A stretch of DNA of 35,329 nucleotides from Gammaproteobacteria bacterium (lineage in GTDB: Bacteria; Pseudomonadota; Gammaproteobacteria; Steroidobacterales; Woeseiaceae), in NCBI GenBank assembly GCA_029861535.1, contig JAOTZC010000027.1, forward strand, positions 1-35,329. Direction: 5' to 3'. Under the pieces are notes generated by a model. The model worked only from the letters and a program-made list of their open reading frames with translations. It was not told the origin of the DNA and searched no databases. Shown piece by piece: positions 16,037 to 24,119 of the stretch (positions within the stretch are counted from its first letter, which is position 1; each line of letters begins with the position of its first letter). The position numbers were made by a program, and so were the translations under genes.

Positions 16037-17911
16037 ATGCGAAGGGTCAACGAAATATTGGCTTTTTACGGCTTTTGTCTTACAGCTTGTGGTGGCAGCA
16101 GCGGCGGCGTACCGCCCGCCCCACCGCCAACCGGGCCGACGAGCATCACGATGGTGCAGGGATCCGGCGATACCAGCCCATTTGACGGGCAAAGTGTCAC
16201 CATCGAGGGTGTCGTCACCGGCGACTTTCAGGACAACGATGCCGACGCCAGCAGCAACCTCGGCGGATTTTTCGTGCAAAACGAAAACGGCGACGGCGAC
16301 GGCGACGCTGAATCGTCCGATGGGATTTTCGTTTTCGACGGCAACAACCCGCCTATCGATGTCGACACTGGCGATCGCGTGAGGGTAGCGGGAACGGTGC
16401 AAGAATTTTTCGGTGAGACCCAGATATCGGCACTGACTGTAGCAGTGACCGGAGCCGGTATGATTCGGCCCAGCGATATAAATTTGCCAGTGTCGGACAC
16501 CGCAACAAATTCCGACGGTCAGTCGATCGCTGACCTTGAGCGTTTCGAAGGCATGCTCGTGAGCTTTCCGCAAACATTGAGCGTCAGTGAGCTCTTCGAC
16601 GTCGAACGATATGGAGCTGTTCGTTTATCTCAGGGCGGTCGGCTTTACCAATATACGAATCAGAACGCACCGGATCCGGTCGACTACGTTGCGCATCGTG
16701 ATGCAAACGCCGCGCGTTCGATATATCTGGATGACGGCCAACGCATCAACCACGCTGCCCCGATCCGTTATTTGAATTCCGGCGACGTAGCGAATACCAC
16801 CGTCAGGGTCGGCGACACCGTGACAGGGCTTGTTGGTAATTTACGGTATTCCCGTGGCAGCGGTGGCTCCGGCGCCCAGACCTGGCGGCTGATGCCTGTA
16901 TCGTCGCCTAATTTCGTTGCCGCGAACCCGCGCCCTGGCGCGCCGACGATGAACGGTTCATTTCGAATCGCGAGCTTTAACGTGCTCAATTATTTTTCGA
17001 CGATCGATACCGGGCAGGATAACTGTAGCCCAAGCGGCAACGACGGCTGTCGCGGCGCCGACAGCATCGAAGAGCAGGTTCGCCAGCTTGCGAAAATTAC
17101 ATCGGCAATTGCACTAATTGACGCGGATGTCGTCGGGCTTATTGAACTCGAAAACAATGTAAATGAGTCGCTAGCGGATATTGTCGATGCCCTCAATGCC
17201 GTAGTCGGTGCTGGCACATATGATTTCATTAGTACCGGCACCGTCGGCGACGATACAATAAAAACGGGTTTTATCTACAAGCCGGCGACAACCAGCCCGC
17301 AAGGTGCATTCGCATTGTTAACCGACGACGTTGACCCGCGCTTTAACGACGATCGAAACCGACCGGCCTTAGCACAAACCTTTTCCGCAATGGTTAGTGA
17401 CGCGCGCGTTACCGTCGTGCTCAATCACCTTAAATCGAAAGGCTCAAATTGTGACGCCGACGGCGATCCCAATACCGGTGACGGGCAGGGAAATTGTAAT
17501 CAGATCAGAACCAATGCTGCGGCAGCAATCGCTGACTGGCTAACAAGCGACCCGACCGGGAGCGGAGACTCGGACTTTCTTATCATCGGCGATTTGAACG
17601 CTTACATCGAGGAAGACCCGTTGTCAGCACTAAAGAACGCGGGCTACGTAAACCTCGTAGAGACTCCAAACGGTGGCGGCGCATATTCGTTCGTGTTCGA
17701 TGGCCAAAGCGGCGCCCTCGACCACGCGCTTGCCAGCCCAGGCTTGGTCGGGCAGGTCGCCGAAACGATCGAATGGCATATCAATGCGGATGAAGCGCCT
17801 GTTCGAGATTACAACTTGGAAAACGACCGTGATCCGGCGATTTTTGATGGCACAACGCCTTATCGGGCATCGGATCATGACCCGATCATCGTCGGAATCG
17901 ATCTGGATTGA
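16037..17911 (+). CDS. ExeM/NucH-like extracellular endonuclease, predicted lipoprotein
   Basis: A 624-residue exported nuclease. The signal peptide ends in LTAC (acceptor Cys18), followed by a Ser/Gly and proline-rich linker. An OB-fold-like domain comes next (about 40-150) with an Asp-rich stretch that could bind calcium, then a middle region. The endonuclease/exonuclease/phosphatase domain starts at FRIASFNVLNY (309) and includes GLIELENN, NHLKSKGSNCD, IGDLNAY and the catalytic SDHDP (612-616). ExeM and NucH degrade extracellular DNA in Shewanella and related bacteria and matter for biofilms and nutrient uptake. Those are usually membrane-anchored at the C-terminus or secreted; here an N-terminal lipid anchor is predicted. 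No clear Shine-Dalgarno precedes the ATG. Confidence 0.88.
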   Translation: MRRVNEILAFYGFCLTACGGSSGGVPPAPPPTGPTSITMVQGSGDTSPFDGQSVTIEGVVTGDFQDNDADASSNLGGFFVQNENGDGDGDAESSDGIFVFDGNNPPIDVDTGDRVRVAGTVQEFFGETQISALTVAVTGAGMIRPSDINLPVSDTATNSDGQSIADLERFEGMLVSFPQTLSVSELFDVERYGAVRLSQGGRLYQYTNQNAPDPVDYVAHRDANAARSIYLDDGQRINHAAPIRYLNSGDVANTTVRVGDTVTGLVGNLRYSRGSGGSGAQTWRLMPVSSPNFVAANPRPGAPTMNGSFRIASFNVLNYFSTIDTGQDNCSPSGNDGCRGADSIEEQVRQLAKITSAIALIDADVVGLIELENNVNESLADIVDALNAVVGAGTYDFISTGTVGDDTIKTGFIYKPATTSPQGAFALLTDDVDPRFNDDRNRPALAQTFSAMVSDARVTVVLNHLKSKGSNCDADGDPNTGDGQGNCNQIRTNAAAAIADWLTSDPTGSGDSDFLIIGDLNAYIEEDPLSALKNAGYVNLVETPNGGGAYSFVFDGQSGALDHALASPGLVGQVAETIEWHINADEAPVRDYNLENDRDPAIFDGTTPYRASDHDPIIVGIDLD

Positions 17912-17964
17912 TATTTTATACAAGGGTCGGTCCAATTCGATACCGACCGCTAGGAGGATTTCAT

Positions 17965-18504
17965 ATGACGGACAAATATGCTGAGCTGATTGATGACTCC
18001 ACCGTGCGCTTCGAACGAATACTGCCAGGCTCAGTGGAGTTGGTCTGGCAGTATCTTGTGGAGAGTGTTAAGCGCGCAAAGTGGCTGTGCGCGGGCGATA
18101 CCGAGCTGAATGTTGGTGGGCTCGCAAAAATGCATTTCAATAACGCGTCTTTGTCGACGGCGGCGGACATCGAACCACCGGAAAAATATTCTGACATGCC
18201 GGACGAGTTATTGTTTTCCGGTCACGTGACTCAATGCGATCCGCCACGGTTGCTCGCTCATACGTGGGATTTCGAGGAAGATCACTCCGAGGTTTGCTAT
18301 CAGCTTGAACAAGTTGGCGATATGACAAGGTTGATTCTAACGCACCAGAGCCTAAGCTCCGCAGACGAAATTATCAGTGTTTGCGGCGGTTGGCATACGC
18401 ACCTGGCAGTCTTGGACGCGGTTCTCCGCGATGAAGAACCGCCGCCGTTCTGGAAAATCCACACGCCATTGGAAGCCGAATACAAACAACGCTTCGGCTT
18501 ATGA
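17965..18504 (+). CDS. SRPBCC (AHSA1-like) domain protein
   Basis: A 179-residue soluble protein of the START/Bet v1-like SRPBCC superfamily, AHSA1 branch. The pattern VRFERILPGSVELVWQYLVESVKRAKW at the N-terminus and the C-terminal helix ending in WHTHLAVLDAVL are typical. Members bind hydrophobic ligands or act as co-chaperones or stress proteins; the ligand here is unknown. I chose the ATG at 17965 because of AGGAGG 7 bases upstream; the frame is open to 17908 but overlaps the nuclease gene. A 7-bp inverted repeat (17925-17931 and 17942-17948) sits between the two genes. It is convergent with the methyltransferase gene. Confidence 0.86.
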   Translation: MTDKYAELIDDSTVRFERILPGSVELVWQYLVESVKRAKWLCAGDTELNVGGLAKMHFNNASLSTAADIEPPEKYSDMPDELLFSGHVTQCDPPRLLAHTWDFEEDHSEVCYQLEQVGDMTRLILTHQSLSSADEIISVCGGWHTHLAVLDAVLRDEEPPPFWKIHTPLEAEYKQRFGL

Positions 18505-18514
18505 ATCTAAGGCC

Positions 18515-19414
18515 TTACTCCGGCTTGCGGAACTTCAACGTCATGCGATGGGATTCGCCGATCGCATCAAGGGCCGCCATCAATTCCGCATCGTCGCCCG
18601 CGCCATTGTAACTTGGTGGCAGGCGCCAAACGACCTCATCCTCAGTCGGACGATCTCTTTCGTTTTCGTTGATATCGGATTCTGCGACGAATTCAAAACC
18701 CGCTCTTTCGATCTGCTCGACAATCCAGTCTCTTTTCAGATAGCCGTGCGTACCATTGGCGAATTCGTCAGACATGTTGTCGCGAGCCCGATGCTGCACA
18801 ACACCGAATAGACCACCAGGTTTTAGCACCGCATACACATCGGCAAGTGCCTTGGCGAGAAATTCACCTTCACCTGCATTCTGGAAGTTGGCGAGGTTGT
18901 GAAGAACCCGCGGGAAAAATACCACATCCACTGTGCCGGCGAACGACTCCGGCATCGAGCCAAAATAGAACGCTTCGAGCGTTGCTGCATTATCTCCGCC
19001 CCAGCCTTCGGCGTCTGACTTGAACGCCTCTCCCCACGTTGCCTGTCCGGCAAGAAACTCCTCGCTCGCAAATGAAAAAAGTGGCCACATTTCCATGGAA
19101 TAATTGGCACCGATCAGGCAGCCGTCACTTCCCAGGTAATTCAGCAACAGCTTTGTGTACCAGCCACGGCCCGGCAGCCCTTCGACGACCGTCATTCCAG
19201 GCTCGATACCGAAGAATTGCAGTGTCTGCTGCGGGTGGCGGTATTGGTAGCGAACCTTGACGTCGTCAGGCTGTGCATCGAGAAATGCCGCGAGACTATT
19301 GCTGGCAGGGGCTTCAGCCGCTGCCGGTGCAGGTTCCGAAGAAACAGTATCCTCGCTCGCCTGCTGACAACCGCAAAGCAAGACCGTCGTGAGCAACATC
19401 AAATATCGGACCAT
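18515..19414 (-). CDS. Predicted methyltransferase (COG4798-like) with lipoprotein signal
   Basis: A 299-residue protein resembling the predicted methyltransferases grouped as COG4798. The signal peptide ends in LLCGC, so Cys16 is the likely lipidation site. An acidic Ala/Pro-rich linker follows, then a class I methyltransferase-like fold with YRHPQQTLQFFGIEPGMTVVEGLPGRGWYT as the cofactor-binding region in pattern and LKPGGLFGVVQHR as a later strand. Motif I has GLPGRG where the classical form is GxGxG. GAAGGGG lies 6 bases before the ATG. A methyltransferase outside the cytoplasm is odd because S-adenosylmethionine is not known to be available there. The family is known to carry signal peptides; its function is unresolved. 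Confidence 0.82.
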   Translation of the reverse strand: MVRYLMLLTTVLLCGCQQASEDTVSSEPAPAAAEAPASNSLAAFLDAQPDDVKVRYQYRHPQQTLQFFGIEPGMTVVEGLPGRGWYTKLLLNYLGSDGCLIGANYSMEMWPLFSFASEEFLAGQATWGEAFKSDAEGWGGDNAATLEAFYFGSMPESFAGTVDVVFFPRVLHNLANFQNAGEGEFLAKALADVYAVLKPGGLFGVVQHRARDNMSDEFANGTHGYLKRDWIVEQIERAGFEFVAESDINENERDRPTEDEVVWRLPPSYNGAGDDAELMAALDAIGESHRMTLKFRKPE

Positions 19415-19493
19415 GGTAAACCCCTTCGTTCTTTTCTAGCCTATTGCGCTATTTAATGATTATCGTTGCCCGTCGCTGAAACGACAAGTACGT

Positions 19494-19976
19494 TCAGTCA
19501 AGAGCATGCAGTATTCTGAGGATATCCTGGCGCACCTCGCCGATCGCTCCTAGAATCTCGTCTTTCGCCAGTCTGCCCTGTTCAACTTGTTCCTCGCTAC
19601 GATTATTGCACGACATCGTGTCTTCGGAATCGATCGCCTGCCAGTTCGCCTGCCATACCTCATGAAGGTGAACAGAGCTGTCCGCCGACATGTCTTCGAG
19701 GACCAGCGCCAGATCCTCAATTGACTCCACGTACACCCATCCAGTCCGCGCGTTGCCGCGCAAGCTCGTATTACAGTCATAGTGGTTTAACCAAATCAAC
19801 TCTTTGAGCTCGCCGAGCAATATCAGAATTTCGAACGACGCCCAGCGCTGATTGCGATTATTCTCGGTATGCTCGTTTCGCCAGGTGTTATAGCCCAGAC
19901 TGGTAATCGCGATGGCGAGACTGATCAACGCAACCGCGTTACGGCGCAGCTGTTCGATGATCTTGTCGTTCCGCAT
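19494..19976 (-). CDS. Hypothetical single-pass membrane protein
   Basis: A 160-residue protein that I do not recognise. It has a short basic cytoplasmic end (KIIEQLRRN), one membrane helix (about 12-30, AVALISLAIAITSLGY) and a mostly helical, acidic outer part with two cysteines that could form a disulfide. AGGAG stands 7 bases upstream of the ATG at 19976, which decides the start over the longer open frame to 20009. It lies between the MFS transporter gene (45 bases upstream) and the methyltransferase gene (79 bases downstream), all on the minus strand. No function can be suggested. Confidence 0.65.
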   Translation of the reverse strand: MRNDKIIEQLRRNAVALISLAIAITSLGYNTWRNEHTENNRNQRWASFEILILLGELKELIWLNHYDCNTSLRGNARTGWVYVESIEDLALVLEDMSADSSVHLHEVWQANWQAIDSEDTMSCNNRSEEQVEQGRLAKDEILGAIGEVRQDILRILHALD

Positions 19977-20021
19977 CTTCAACTCCTGACTAGGGCGGTT
20001 AGTAAACAAAGACCCTATAAA

Positions 20022-21314
20022 CTAGGTGTTTATTTCTATCGATGCCCTTCCGCTATGACTTGAGGGCCACAATGTGTCAAGACCGCGGCTTTGCAGCCAC
20101 AACAGCCAGCCGACAACTAGCATGCCTGCCGCGGCGATTATTGCAAGAAATAAGAAGTAATTCTGGTGTCCGCCGATTCCCGGCGTCGCATCGAGAATTC
20201 GACCGGCGATGGGTGCAAAGAAAATCTCGGGTGTATAGCCAACCAGTGACACCATTCCCACGGCCGCGCCGGTGACGTTGACCGGTGTCTTGTTCTCTTC
20301 CAGCAATGCGAAGTAGATGCCGCGTAGGGCGAACACCGCGAAGAAACTAACGAAAATATTGACATAAATCATCGTTAGTTCAAAGCCATCGACGGCCAGA
20401 AATGACAGTGGTGCATACGATAGCAACAGTACGAAAAACAAGATGCCAATCGTTTTCGCCGCGTCGAATCGATCGGCGACCAGTCCAGCCGTGATCGCCG
20501 CAATGGGTCGCAAATAAGCGCCCCAGGTTGCGAATCGGGCGGCGTCAATCTCGTTCATACCCAGGACTTGGACGGCATATAGTGCATAGTTGTCCAAGCC
20601 TTTGTAGCAACAATACGCACATACGATAACCGCTGCCTGCGCCCACACAATGGGGCGACGAAAAACAATAGCCATACCTGTCAGCGGATTCGGTCGGCGT
20701 TTTGTGTTGTATTCTGGTACCGGAACCAGAACCCACGTCAATGCGCCGGCCGCTAATGTGACAAGCGAATAAGACAGGATGACCGTCTGAAACGCGGCAC
20801 GTCGTTCCTGATCGCTGGCTATTGATGCAACATCAGGCATCAATCCGGCGAAAATCCACACGCAGATACTGGCAACACCTGCGGCGACTAGCCCGCGACC
20901 GGCCTCGAGTGTTCCGAACGCCATTCCCTGCGCGTTCGTGCCGCCCCAGTCGCGTGTCGCACGAATCAGTGCACCCCAAAATAGAAAAATAGTCGTGATT
21001 CCCCAATAGCCATACAAGGCGGCCATTGGCATGGCGCCGGGAATCGTCGCCATATACAAACCGCCTATTGCGGTCGCGACAAGCGAAGCCGTCAGTAGGA
21101 ATCGAGCTGAGAATCGATCCGCCAGCGCACCTCCCGGAAAATACGCCAGCATCGCTGTGGTGCCGTACACAGCGAACAGATCTCCAAGCTGAGTGTTTGT
21201 AAAACCGAACACATCCAGCAAAGTCGGTCGAAAGAAACGCGCCGTATGAAATGGCAGGCCAAATATCATTTCGCCAGCGATGACTAGCGTAACGATTAGT
21301 ACAACACGGGACAA
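20022..21314 (-). CDS. MFS transporter
   Basis: A 12-helix inner-membrane carrier of the major facilitator superfamily, about 430 residues. The loop between helices 2 and 3 carries GGALADRFSARFLL, a variant of the MFS signature G-x3-D-R-x-G-R, and the repeat GLVADRFDAAKTIG is present in the second half. The substrate is unknown; proton symport of organic anions would be typical. An AGAGGGGA site directly abuts a GTG at 21320 and stands 6 bases from a TTG at 21314. I prefer the TTG for its spacing, although the GTG is often called in such cases. The next gene on the same strand is the 160-residue membrane protein. Confidence 0.87.
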   Translation of the reverse strand: MSRVVLIVTLVIAGEMIFGLPFHTARFFRPTLLDVFGFTNTQLGDLFAVYGTTAMLAYFPGGALADRFSARFLLTASLVATAIGGLYMATIPGAMPMAALYGYWGITTIFLFWGALIRATRDWGGTNAQGMAFGTLEAGRGLVAAGVASICVWIFAGLMPDVASIASDQERRAAFQTVILSYSLVTLAAGALTWVLVPVPEYNTKRRPNPLTGMAIVFRRPIVWAQAAVIVCAYCCYKGLDNYALYAVQVLGMNEIDAARFATWGAYLRPIAAITAGLVADRFDAAKTIGILFFVLLLSYAPLSFLAVDGFELTMIYVNIFVSFFAVFALRGIYFALLEENKTPVNVTGAAVGMVSLVGYTPEIFFAPIAGRILDATPGIGGHQNYFLFLAIIAAAGMLVVGWLLWLQSRGLDTLWPSSHSGRASIEINT

Positions 21315-21393
21315 TGTCACTCCCCTCTAAGCGCAGGCGCAGCGCATTGAGTATAGACGTTCTGGAACCGACCGTGGAATGACGACGGACGCT

Positions 21394-22155
21394 TCAGGTC
21401 CTCAGTCGGTAACCGGTTTTGAATATCCAGCGCACAATAAAGAGACAAAGAAAAAGAAAACCGATTGTGGTTCCAAGGCTTGATGTGACACTAACGTCGG
21501 CGTTCTCGTAAAAACTCCAGCGAAAGCCACTGATTAGATACACGACAGGGTTGAAAAGACTAACGGTCTGCCACGCCGGCGGCAACATACTAATTGAATA
21601 GAATGTGCCACCCAAAAATGTCAGCGGCATGATGACGAGTATAGGTACGACCGTTAGCTTTTCCCAGCCGTCGGCCCATATGCCGAGTATGAAGCCGAAT
21701 AAGCAAAACGAGATCGACGTAAGTATCAGAAACAGCAACATCACCAGCGGATGCGCAAGCTCAATAGTGACAAAGAAATTCGCCGTGATGAAAATAATCC
21801 CGCCAATGATCACCGATTTTGTTGCCGCCGCGCCCACATAGCCGAGCACCACCTCAATCCAGGACACCGGTGCCGATAGCACTTCGAATATCGTTCCAGT
21901 AAATCTCGGAAAGTAAATCGCAAACGACGAGTTTGAGATACTCTCAGTCATGATTGACAACATTATTAGACCCGGAACAATGAACGCGCCGCAGCTAACT
22001 CCGTCGATTTCCGTAATTCGGGAACCGATCGCCGCTCCAAAGATGACGAAATACAATGACGTCGACAACACTGGAGCCACGATACTTTGTACTGCGGTAC
22101 GAAACATGCGAGCCATTTCGTATTTATAGATCGCCTTAACCCCCTGGATGTTCAT
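21394..22155 (-). CDS. ABC-2 type permease (YadH-like)
   Basis: A 253-residue inner-membrane permease with six hydrophobic helices. The hallmarks of the YadH/ABC-2 group are present: [13 protein letters not shown] near the N-terminus, [15 protein letters not shown] in the coupling-helix region, and [17 protein letters not shown] followed by [13 protein letters not shown]. The ATG overlaps the stop of the ATPase gene by 4 bases (ATGA), a typical coupled pair. It forms the membrane part of a two-gene ABC exporter whose substrate is unknown; related systems move drugs, lipids or polysaccharides. E. coli YadH has about the same length. Confidence 0.92.
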   Translation of the reverse strand: MNIQGVKAIYKYEMARMFRTAVQSIVAPVLSTSLYFVIFGAAIGSRITEIDGVSCGAFIVPGLIMLSIMTESISNSSFAIYFPRFTGTIFEVLSAPVSWIEVVLGYVGAAATKSVIIGGIIFITANFFVTIELAHPLVMLLFLILTSISFCLFGFILGIWADGWEKLTVVPILVIMPLTFLGGTFYSISMLPPAWQTVSLFNPVVYLISGFRWSFYENADVSVTSSLGTTIGFLFLCLFIVRWIFKTGYRLRT

Positions 22156-23078
22156 GCAGGCCTCTTGACCAGATCGACAAAGATTTCCTCGAGCGAACTT
22201 TGCGACGTCCTCAAGTCATTGAAACCGATGCCACTCTCCTGCAATTCTCCGAGCAAGGAGGTAATGCCGGTGTGCTCCTCTTTGGTGTCATAGGTGTAAA
22301 TTAGCTCGAAACCGTCGCCGGAGACCTCCAGACCATACGGATTGAGATGTGTTGGCACTTCCGACAACGGCTCATGCAAATGCAGGAATAGTTGTTTCTT
22401 ACCGAGCTCCTGCATCAGGCTGACTTTTTCCTGCACGAGAATAATCTCACCGTGGTTGATAACACCGACTCGGTCTGCCATTTCCTCGGCCTCTTCGATG
22501 TAATGAGTCGTCAGGATAACCGTGACGCCTGATTCACGAAGCGACGATACAACGTTCCACATGTCTTGGCGAAGCTCGACGTCCACACCTGCTGTCGGCT
22601 CATCGAGAAATAGCAAGTCAGGCTCGTGAGATAAGGCTTTGGCAATCAATACGCGACGCTTCATGCCGCCCGACAGCTCGATAATGCGGCTGTCTTTCTT
22701 GTCCCACAGCGACAGCGAACGCAAGACCTGCTCGACATGATCCGGATTTGACAGTCTACCGAAAAGACCGCGACTAAAGTTAGCCGTTTTCCACACCGAC
22801 TCGAATGTCTCGACCGGTAGCTCCTGCGGTACCAAACCGATTATCGAACGCGTTGCTCGATAGTCGGAAACCGCATCGTATCCATTGACCAGCACGCTAC
22901 CCGATGTCGGCTTGACGATGCCACACACGACGTTGATCAGTGTTGTCTTGCCCGCGCCGTTTGGGCCGAGCAATGCGAAGATCTCGCCTTGATTAATTTC
23001 CAGATCGACGTCTTTTAGCGCCTGAAAGCCGCCAGCATAAGTCTTATTAAGATTTTTGATGGAAAGCATCGCTCGCAT
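22152..23078 (-). CDS. ABC transporter ATP-binding protein (YadG-like)
   Basis: A 308-residue ATPase that powers the ABC-2 permease encoded next. It has Walker [10 protein letters not shown], a LVPQE Q-loop, the signature LSGGMKRR, Walker [13 protein letters not shown] and the switch histidine in TTHYIEEAE. It matches E. coli YadG in length and in the C-terminal [11 protein letters not shown] motif. Two in-frame ATG codons are possible (23078 and 23069); neither has a strong ribosome-binding site, though GAG precedes the second. A 14-bp palindrome covers the first start. The gene is divergent from DUF547. Confidence 0.92.
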   Translation of the reverse strand: MRAMLSIKNLNKTYAGGFQALKDVDLEINQGEIFALLGPNGAGKTTLINVVCGIVKPTSGSVLVNGYDAVSDYRATRSIIGLVPQELPVETFESVWKTANFSRGLFGRLSNPDHVEQVLRSLSLWDKKDSRIIELSGGMKRRVLIAKALSHEPDLLFLDEPTAGVDVELRQDMWNVVSSLRESGVTVILTTHYIEEAEEMADRVGVINHGEIILVQEKVSLMQELGKKQLFLHLHEPLSEVPTHLNPYGLEVSGDGFELIYTYDTKEEHTGITSLLGELQESGIGFNDLRTSQSSLEEIFVDLVKRPA

Positions 23079-23084
23079 GCGAGC
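23071..23084. repeat. 14-bp perfect palindrome over the YadG-like start
   Basis: GCTCGCATGCGAGC is identical to its reverse complement and covers the first possible start codon of the YadG-like ATPase. It may be an operator or a coincidence. Confidence 0.4.
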
Positions 23085-23165
23085 ATGTTACTTGAAACGC
23101 TGCTCGCAGGTAAACGAATCTTCGACAACACATTAAGTCTGAAATATAGTCCGAATTCTGCCGGT

Positions 23166-23178
23166 CTATTGGCAATAG
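23166..23178. repeat. 13-bp palindrome upstream of the DUF547 gene
   Basis: CTATTG-G-CAATAG, perfect 6-base arms around one base, in the gap between the divergent YadG-like and DUF547 genes. It is a candidate operator; no regulator is identified. Confidence 0.4.
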
Positions 23179-23190
23179 GATTCCGTTTTT

Positions 23191-23207
23191 AGTCGCTACT
23201 AGCGACT
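23191..23207. repeat. 17-bp palindrome upstream of the DUF547 gene
   Basis: AGTCGCTA-C-TAGCGACT, perfect 8-base arms around one base, 20 bases before the DUF547 start. It could be an operator, or a hairpin in the 5' leader (6-bp stem, 5-base loop). Confidence 0.45.
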
Positions 23208-23226
23208 TCTTTGAAGGCTGAGCAGA

Positions 23227-24111
23227 ATGCGAACCGTAATCACTTTGATAGCCCTACTCGCGGTAGTCGTGGCCGGCATTCTTTGGGCGAACAGACCCGT
23301 CACGATAACAATTTCGGCCGGCTTGCCCGATGAATTTCCTGCAGATGGCTTCTCGCATCGAACATTTGAGGCGCTGCTGCAAGAGTACGTCAATTCTTCT
23401 GGAGACGTCGACTACGACATTTGGCACGCATCGCAACAATCATTAGATCAGCTAAATAGCTATTTGGCTGCAGTTGCCGCCTACAGTCCGGATTCAACGC
23501 CCGATCGTTTTGACACTCGAACCGACGAGCTCGCATACTGGATGTATGGGTATAACGCATATGTCATCAGCGGAGTTCTTTCAAATTGGCCAATTAACAG
23601 CGTCACCGACGTAAAAGCACCGATTGAGGCTGTCAAAGGCCTCGGCTTTTTTTATCGTAATCGCTACATTTTCGGCGGCAAAGCCTACAGTCTTTTGCAT
23701 GTCGAAAACGAAAAAATCCGCGCACGCTTCAAGGACCCGCGAATACATTTCGTACTGAATTGTGCGAGCGAGAGCTGCCCTGTGTTACGCCCGGAATTGC
23801 CCACCGGTAACGAACTGGAATTGCTTCTAGCCGATGCAACACAGAAGTTTGTATCGGAACCGCGCAATGTGTTCATCGACCATGACAAGAAAGTCATTCG
23901 CTTATCGGCAATTTTCAAAATGTATCGCGAAGACTTCATTAATCATGTTCGTGCCAGCGGGCGACCTGTTAGCAACGGAGTCTTGACCTATATCTTGGAC
24001 GTTGCCCCCGATCGTCTACGGAGCGAAATTGAGAAAGCCAGAGATTATGAAATCGAGTTTTCGGATTTCGATTGGAGCCTCAACAACAGCGACGCATTGG
24101 AGAAAGCTTAG
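23227..24111 (+). CDS. DUF547 domain protein, membrane-anchored or exported
   Basis: A 294-residue protein of the DUF547 family, function unknown. It has an N-terminal hydrophobic segment (about 4-21) that could be a signal peptide or an anchor. The family's features follow: AYWMYGYNAYVISGVL, then YSLLHVENEKIR, then HFVLNCASESCPVL with its two conserved cysteines, and a C-terminal KMYREDF block. The NCAS-x-SCP motif is strongly kept across the family and may be catalytic or structural. The ATG is preceded by GAAGG 9 bases upstream. The gene is convergent with the flavin oxidase gene, 8 bases apart. Confidence 0.85.
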   Translation: MRTVITLIALLAVVVAGILWANRPVTITISAGLPDEFPADGFSHRTFEALLQEYVNSSGDVDYDIWHASQQSLDQLNSYLAAVAAYSPDSTPDRFDTRTDELAYWMYGYNAYVISGVLSNWPINSVTDVKAPIEAVKGLGFFYRNRYIFGGKAYSLLHVENEKIRARFKDPRIHFVLNCASESCPVLRPELPTGNELELLLADATQKFVSEPRNVFIDHDKKVIRLSAIFKMYREDFINHVRASGRPVSNGVLTYILDVAPDRLRSEIEKARDYEIEFSDFDWSLNNSDALEKA

Positions 24112-24119
24112 GCGAACGC

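Noticed and set aside
16290..16308. Short GGCGAC tandem repeat
   Set aside because: Three units encoding Asp-Gly in a calcium-type acidic stretch of the nuclease; ordinary for this protein type.
16031..16573. Open frame of 180 codons on the minus strand
   Set aside because: It is antisense to the ExeM-like gene, where the plus strand encodes a lipoprotein signal and an OB-like domain.
17925..17948. 7-bp inverted repeat between the nuclease and SRPBCC genes, considered as a terminator
   Set aside because: The loop is 10 bases long and no T run follows; the next bases are the SRPBCC ribosome-binding site.
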